Assembly (NCBI RefSeq): GCF_003594875.1 | Contig: NZ_QZEY01000002.1 | Span: 862,319-926,318, forward strand | Source of the DNA: Bailinhaonella thermotolerans | Lineage (GTDB): Bacteria > Actinomycetota > Actinomycetes > Streptosporangiales > Streptosporangiaceae | DNA length: 64,000 nucleotides | Reading direction: 5' to 3' | Shown: positions 60,306-64,000 of the stretch, piece by piece | Numbering within the stretch: position 1 is the first letter of the stretch | How the letters are laid out: each line of letters begins with the position of its first letter | Translations under genes and position numbers: made by a program | Notes under the pieces: generated by a model | Seen by the model: only the letters and a program-made list of their open reading frames with translations | What the model was told of the DNA's origin: nothing | The model's database searches: none

Positions 60306-61948
60306 GCCGCCCTCCCGATTGCCGAAAGATCTTGGGTGGGTTGTCCGGCTGCTCTGGCTTGGGCGAGTTGTACGGCGGTGCGCCAGCGGGAGCGGTCGGC
60401 CACGGCCCGCAGCAGGCGGTGTGTGATGGGGGGTACGGCCGGGTCTCCGGGCGCGACGGGGAGCCAGGAGAACCGGCGCGGCTCCGGGGTGGCCTGATCG
60501 TCGCCGGTTGCCGAGAGGCCGAGTTGTTCCAGGACCCAGGCGCGGCGGTCGTGGGCGTGCTCGCGCAGGGTCTTGCCGGACCACTTGCGGGAGACCAGGA
60601 CGCGGCGTCCGGCGTAGCCGAGGTGTTCGGCCTTGTGGGCCTTGCCCTTGCAGTGGCCGGGGCGCAGGCCGGCGCGGGCGTTCTTGGGCTGCACGCCGTA
60701 CCGGAGCCAGTTCGCGCACGTGGGCGAGCACGGCTCGTAGCGCAGCGCCTCGACCAGCCGCGCGAGATGTGCCCGCTGATCGTCGCTGTCGGGCTCGTGG
60801 CAGTCGGCGATGCTCTTGGTGAGGTATTTGGCCAGGTAGCGCAGGGCGCGGTCGGCGTCCGGGGTGCCGGACAGGATGCCCTTGACGTCGGTTTGGGGGC
60901 CGAAGCGGACCACGTGCAGCGGTTCCGCGTGTTCGTCCTGGTCGAGGGCATCGAGCGCCTGATCCCAGGTCGGCAGGACCTCCCCCGTCGCCGGGTCGAG
61001 GTAGCCGACCTCATCGCCGCCCCAGACCGGCAGGTGTTCCCCGTCGAAGACGACCCGATCGCAAGGTGGCCACCACACCTGGTGGTACGTCGCGGCGGCC
61101 ACGGCTTTGACCTCTGTCCTGGGGAGGGTGCCGCGTACGGCCATGTGGACGTGCGGGGCGAGGCGGCGTTGGGGTTCGACGGTGGCGAAGTACTGCACGT
61201 CGTAGCCCGCGACCCGGCGCAGGTTCTGCACGAACCGGTCGATCAGCTTGGGAAAGTGGATCGCGTCTCGGGCCGCCCGCCGGTAGTCGTAGCCGGCCGG
61301 GTCCACCGGCGTCCCATCGGCCTTGACCTTGCCGTAGCTGTCGCAGGTCAGGGTCACGAAGAGGGAGGGCCGGTAGACCTTGCCGTCCGGGGCGGTGAAC
61401 GTGCGCCCTACGGTGCGGTTCTCGACCTTGCGGCGGGGCAGATCCGGGGCGTCCTGGCGACGCCGGGTCGAGCGCTTGCGCTTCGCGACCGTGCCCGATC
61501 CGGGGAGGACGGCCCCGCGGACTCCGGTCTTGGCCAACTCCTCCTCTAGTTCGACGATCAGCGCGTCGAAGTCGGCCGTGTCCTCGCCTGCCCGCTCTGC
61601 CGCCTCGCGCCAGGCTTGGGCGTCCGCGCGCTTTTCCATCAGCCAGCGTTGGTACTCGTCCGGGTCGGCCCGCTCGGTGACCGGCTCATGGTCCAGATGC
61701 CAGCCCTCGCGGCACTGAGCGACGCGGAGCTGCTTGGCCCGCTTGGCGCAGCTCGGGCACTTGCTCTCCAACGTGGCCCCGCACGGGGCGTCGATGATCT
61801 CGACCTTGCCCGACTCCAGGTCCACCCGCTTGAGCGCCACGGGGCGGATGCACACGCCGTGTTCGACGGCTACGGCCTCGACGACTTCCCGGGCGAGCGG
61901 GGGCCGTACCCTGCTCGCCCGGGAGGTGCCCCGATCCTCGATCGTCAC
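60302..61948 (-). CDS. repSA: RepSA-type rolling-circle replication initiator
   Basis: The 548-residue protein resembles the RepSA initiators of pSAM2-family AICEs. An N-terminal zinc-binding patch (CGATLESKCPSCAKR) is followed by LFVTLTCDSYGKV, the HUH motif in PHVHMAVRG (His-hydrophobic-His) and a catalytic Tyr region ALRYLAKYLTKS. It nicks the element's origin for rolling-circle replication after excision. The GTG at 61948 overlaps the upstream zinc-ribbon gene (GTGA). A second Cys/His cluster (CSPTCANWLRYG...GHCKGKAHKAEH) lies near residue 420. Confidence 0.9.
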   Translation of the reverse strand: MTIEDRGTSRASRVRPPLAREVVEAVAVEHGVCIRPVALKRVDLESGKVEIIDAPCGATLESKCPSCAKRAKQLRVAQCREGWHLDHEPVTERADPDEYQRWLMEKRADAQAWREAAERAGEDTADFDALIVELEEELAKTGVRGAVLPGSGTVAKRKRSTRRRQDAPDLPRRKVENRTVGRTFTAPDGKVYRPSLFVTLTCDSYGKVKADGTPVDPAGYDYRRAARDAIHFPKLIDRFVQNLRRVAGYDVQYFATVEPQRRLAPHVHMAVRGTLPRTEVKAVAAATYHQVWWPPCDRVVFDGEHLPVWGGDEVGYLDPATGEVLPTWDQALDALDQDEHAEPLHVVRFGPQTDVKGILSGTPDADRALRYLAKYLTKSIADCHEPDSDDQRAHLARLVEALRYEPCSPTCANWLRYGVQPKNARAGLRPGHCKGKAHKAEHLGYAGRRVLVSRKWSGKTLREHAHDRRAWVLEQLGLSATGDDQATPEPRRFSWLPVAPGDPAVPPITHRLLRAVADRSRWRTAVQLAQARAAGQPTQDLSAIGRAA

Positions 61949-62100
61949 TGGGCCTCACCCCCGCCCAGGTCGATCAGTGCGTGGGAGGTCTGGCCGCACT
62001 CGCCGCACTCCACCAGGCAGGCGGACGGGTCGAGCCAGGAGGCGTTGAGCGTGCCGCAGGTGGGGCAGCACAGGCCGGTCAGGAAGTGCAGCGGCTCCAT
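61945..62100 (-). CDS. 51-residue zinc-ribbon protein of the AICE
   Basis: This small ORF fills the gap between the translocase and repSA genes exactly: its ATG (62100) shares a base with the translocase stop (TGATG) and its stop overlaps the repSA GTG (GTGA). The product starts MEPLHFLTGLCCPTCGTLNA and contains two CxxC knuckles (CPTC and CGEC) about 20 residues apart, a typical zinc ribbon. Similar SpdB/Tra-adjacent mini-proteins occur in AICEs. A role in DNA or protein contact during replication or transfer is likely but unproven. Confidence 0.8.
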   Translation of the reverse strand: MEPLHFLTGLCCPTCGTLNASWLDPSACLVECGECGQTSHALIDLGGGEAQ

Positions 62101-63521
62101 CACGCGGCCCTCCCGGTCACCGCGTAGTCCTCGGCCATGGCGCGGATGTCGGCGTCGGAGACGTAGGCGGCCCGGACCCGTACCGGCTCAGGGCTCGTCT
62201 CGACGCGGACGTAGCCGACGCCGGCGCCCGTGGCGGGGTTGTGGGAGATGGCATCGGCCAGCGCGCCCCGATCCCGCGCCCCCTCGCCAAGCACCATGTC
62301 CACCTGCTCGGGCTCGTCCAGGCGGAGGGCGATCTTGTCGGGGAACAGGTTGCGGACGTTCATGACCTCCTTGCGCGGGTCCTGCAACGCGGCCAGGACC
62401 CCGAAGCCGACCGCCCGCCCCTGCGTGGTGAGCGTGGCAAGCGCGTCGTTGATCCGCTTCTTCAGGTCCCGGTCACTCTGATACGCGGTCAGGAACGCGA
62501 CCTCATCGACGATGATCAGCGTGAACGGGTACGCCTTGGACGGGGTGTGCGAGCGCGTGACCCCGGCGAACTTGGCCGCCCGCGCCTGCATCGCGGTCAC
62601 GGCCTCTTCCAGCAGGTCGGCGCACTCCTTCCCGGTCGCGGCGTAGCGGTGGAACAGCGCCCTGCCGTACGCCAGCTCCATCACCTTCGGGTCGAGCGCC
62701 CACAGCTCGACCAGGCCCGCGCGTACGGCGGGGAGCAGGCCCCGGATGATGGACCACTGCACCGAGCCCTTGCCGGCCCCGGTCGCCCCCGCCACCAGCA
62801 CGTGCGTGCCGTGCACCCGCAGCCGCCACGGAGTGCCGTCCTCGCACACCCCCACCTCCACCGCTTGCAGGTCGCTGGTCTCGGGGATGGGCAGGGCCGG
62901 AATCGGACTTCCCAGGAGGTCGCGGCGGGGCATGACCAGCTCGACCCGGCCCGGCTTGGCCGTACGCACCCGGCAGGACACGGCGGTGAAGCCGTGCGCC
63001 AGGTGATCGGACTTGGCCGCCCAGTCCTGCGCCGACTGGCCGTGCAGCATCTTGACGGTCACGGTGTCGAAGACCGGCCCGCAGCGGACCCGCACCAGCC
63101 GGGGCAGGAACTCCCGCCCCCCGTACTGCTTGCCGAGCCCGGTCACGATCATGACCGGCTGCCAGTGCCGCCGGTACAGCCAGAACCAGCGGCCGAAGGC
63201 CAGCAGCCGCCAGCCGACCCACCGGTTGAACCCGTCCCGGTCAGCGAACATCCACACGACCAGCGTGCAGACCAGCAGGGACGCGGGCAGTACGGCCGCC
63301 TGCCAGCCCACCCGCACCCAGACGGCCGCGAACAGGGCCAGCAGCCCGCAGATGAGCGGGTGCCGCACGACCGTCAGCACCAGGCCCCGGAGGAGACGGC
63401 CGAGCGTGGCGCAGATGACGAAGAACGCCGGAGTCTGCACCACCGTCGGGCGGAACATGAGCTGATTGGGGGTGGTGGAGGCCAGTTCCCGGGTCACGTC
63501 CCCGGGCAGTTTGCGCAGCAT
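62100..63521 (-). CDS. traSA: FtsK/SpoIIIE-family DNA translocase (TraSA-like)
   Basis: This 473-residue protein has two to three N-terminal membrane segments (TPAFFVICATLGRLLRGL, PLICGLLALFAAVWVRVG, VLPASLLVCTLVVWMF), then an FtsK motor domain with Walker A VAGATGAGKGS, Walker B FTLIIVDEVAFL and the sensor TLTTQGRAVGFGVLAALQDP. AICE transfer uses a single hexameric FtsK-like pump that moves double-stranded DNA, unlike type IV conjugation. The ATG at 63521 lacks a close ribosome site (AGAGG lies 14 bases upstream). It is followed by overlapping genes down to int. Confidence 0.93.
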   Translation of the reverse strand: MLRKLPGDVTRELASTTPNQLMFRPTVVQTPAFFVICATLGRLLRGLVLTVVRHPLICGLLALFAAVWVRVGWQAAVLPASLLVCTLVVWMFADRDGFNRWVGWRLLAFGRWFWLYRRHWQPVMIVTGLGKQYGGREFLPRLVRVRCGPVFDTVTVKMLHGQSAQDWAAKSDHLAHGFTAVSCRVRTAKPGRVELVMPRRDLLGSPIPALPIPETSDLQAVEVGVCEDGTPWRLRVHGTHVLVAGATGAGKGSVQWSIIRGLLPAVRAGLVELWALDPKVMELAYGRALFHRYAATGKECADLLEEAVTAMQARAAKFAGVTRSHTPSKAYPFTLIIVDEVAFLTAYQSDRDLKKRINDALATLTTQGRAVGFGVLAALQDPRKEVMNVRNLFPDKIALRLDEPEQVDMVLGEGARDRGALADAISHNPATGAGVGYVRVETSPEPVRVRAAYVSDADIRAMAEDYAVTGRAA

Positions 63522-63566
63522 AAGATGGGGGTTCCTCTCTAAGGATTCGCGTTCTGGGAGAGACCA

Positions 63567-63599
63567 GGGGCCGCCGGAAGGACCAGTTCCAGCGGCCCC
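63567..63599 (-). terminator. Hairpin between the small AICE gene and traSA
   Basis: GGGGCCGC/GCGGCCCC forms an 8-bp stem, with an inner 4-bp stem (GGAA/TTCC) after a one-base mismatch and a 7-base loop. It begins 11 bases beyond the stop of the gene at 63610 and could act as terminator or attenuator ahead of traSA. Confidence 0.6.
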
Positions 63600-63609
63600 G
63601 CTTCACATC

Positions 63610-63930
63610 TCAGGCCGCCTCGCCCTGGCCGACCTTGTCCTTGCTCTGCTCGTCGCCGACGCTCCGCGCGGCGTAGAGGCGTTCGCAGTGCGCCAGCATC
63701 GCCGCGCTCGCCTGAGCCAGCTCACGCACCGCCCCGACCGTCCCCGGCTCCAGCTCGGACCCGTCCAGCCCGATCGAGACCTGCGCGTCGCCCTGCGAGA
63801 TCCGCAGCCAGCCCCGACCCCCGCTCTCGCCGTACCGAACCCGCGCCCGCTCGTCCGGGTAGATCGCCACCTGTACATCCGGCTTCTCACCCGGACGGGT
63901 GCAGATCGTCACGTAGCCGTAGCCGTTCAT
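63610..63930 (-). CDS. Small AICE protein of unknown function
   Basis: The 106-residue product begins MNGYGYVTICTRPGEKPDVQVAIYPDERARVRYG and ends with an acidic/Lys segment; it has no membrane helix or recognisable motif. I chose the ATG at 63930 because GAGGAGGTG lies upstream and the start shares a base with the preceding stop (TGATG), the arrangement used by other genes of this element. The frame extends 14 codons further without support. Genes of this size upstream of tra are usual in AICEs. Confidence 0.75.
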   Translation of the reverse strand: MNGYGYVTICTRPGEKPDVQVAIYPDERARVRYGESGGRGWLRISQGDAQVSIGLDGSELEPGTVGAVRELAQASAAMLAHCERLYAARSVGDEQSKDKVGQGEAA

Positions 63931-64000
63931 CAGGCGCGCACCTCCTCGCCGCCCGCGTGCGACTCGTGCCACATCCGCTCCACCTCGGCCGCGAAGAGCC
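63930..64000 (-). CDS. Unidentified AICE gene (C-terminal fragment)
   Basis: Only the last ~22 codons are visible, reading LFAAEVERMWHESHAGGEEVRA then TGA. The stop overlaps the next ATG (TGATG), matching the operon style. No function can be given. Confidence 0.5.
   Translation of the reverse strand, partial: LFAAEVERMWHESHAGGEEVRA

Larger units (their letters stand above)
58862..64000. mobile_element. Integrative conjugative element of actinomycetes (AICE), truncated by window
   Basis: From the tRNA-Gly 3' end rightward, tightly overlapping minus-strand genes encode integrase, excisionase, RepSA-type initiator, a zinc-ribbon protein and an FtsK-like translocase. This is the core set and order of pSAM2-type AICEs, which excise, replicate by rolling circle and transfer double-stranded DNA through hyphae. 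The GCCGTACGGC palindrome common in the rest of the window is absent, supporting foreign origin. Cargo genes and the right end are not visible. Confidence 0.9.

Noticed and set aside
58862..64000. Prophage rather than AICE
   Set aside because: The visible genes are rep, tra(FtsK) and int/xis; no capsid, tail, terminase or lysis gene is seen.

Overview
The DNA is very GC-rich (by eye a little over 70% G+C), with GTG/TTG starts, short-leader TANNNT promoters and IdeR-type iron boxes. It also carries MreBCD/RodA, ClgR-type control of clpP1P2, HTH/DUF5753 regulators and an actinomycete integrative element (AICE). Together these point to a spore-forming, filamentous actinobacterium, most likely of the Streptosporangiales (Actinomadura/Nonomuraea-like). 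The genus is an inference. There are two tRNA genes, no rRNA and no CRISPR.

The minus-strand backbone is the conserved actinobacterial block tig - clpP1 - clpP2 - clpX - valS - folC - DUF4233 - ndk - mreB - mreC - mreD - mrdA - rodA - TIGR03960 - TIGR03936, read from about 54 kb down to 1 kb. It covers protein quality control, valyl-tRNA and folate synthesis, nucleotide balance and lateral wall synthesis. Accessory modules split the block at several joints: an acyltransferase (0.8-2.2 kb); a NarL-type two-component system with an ABC transporter whose permease is fused to a peptidase-like hydrolase (10.7-17.1 kb); assorted enzymes, two GT-C-like membrane proteins and a two-kinase/one-regulator/two-lipoprotein signalling cluster (18.4-32.2 kb); and a FolC paralogue, a siderophore uptake set with three IdeR boxes, and a LysR/beta-lactamase-like/MecA-like PBP/class A PBP wall module (34-46 kb).

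Right of tig, 54.2-58.5 kb holds a DUF5753 regulator divergent from an RsbW-like ATPase across a DNA stretch dense in GTGCA motifs. A membrane-anchored P-loop/TPR protein follows, then a 39-residue secreted micro-peptide gene. Divergent tRNA-Pro(TGG) and tRNA-Gly(TCC) genes come next. From the 3' end of tRNA-Gly to the window edge lies an AICE: integrase, excisionase, RepSA-like initiator, a 51-residue zinc-ribbon protein, an FtsK/TraSA-like translocase and small genes. Its far end is outside the window.

Cross-cutting features are the palindrome GCCGTACGGC (17 copies counted, none in the AICE), minisatellites in the N-terminal tails of three membrane proteins, long hairpins between convergent genes, and a near-identical 267-bp tract shared by the two MtrB/AfsQ2-like kinases.
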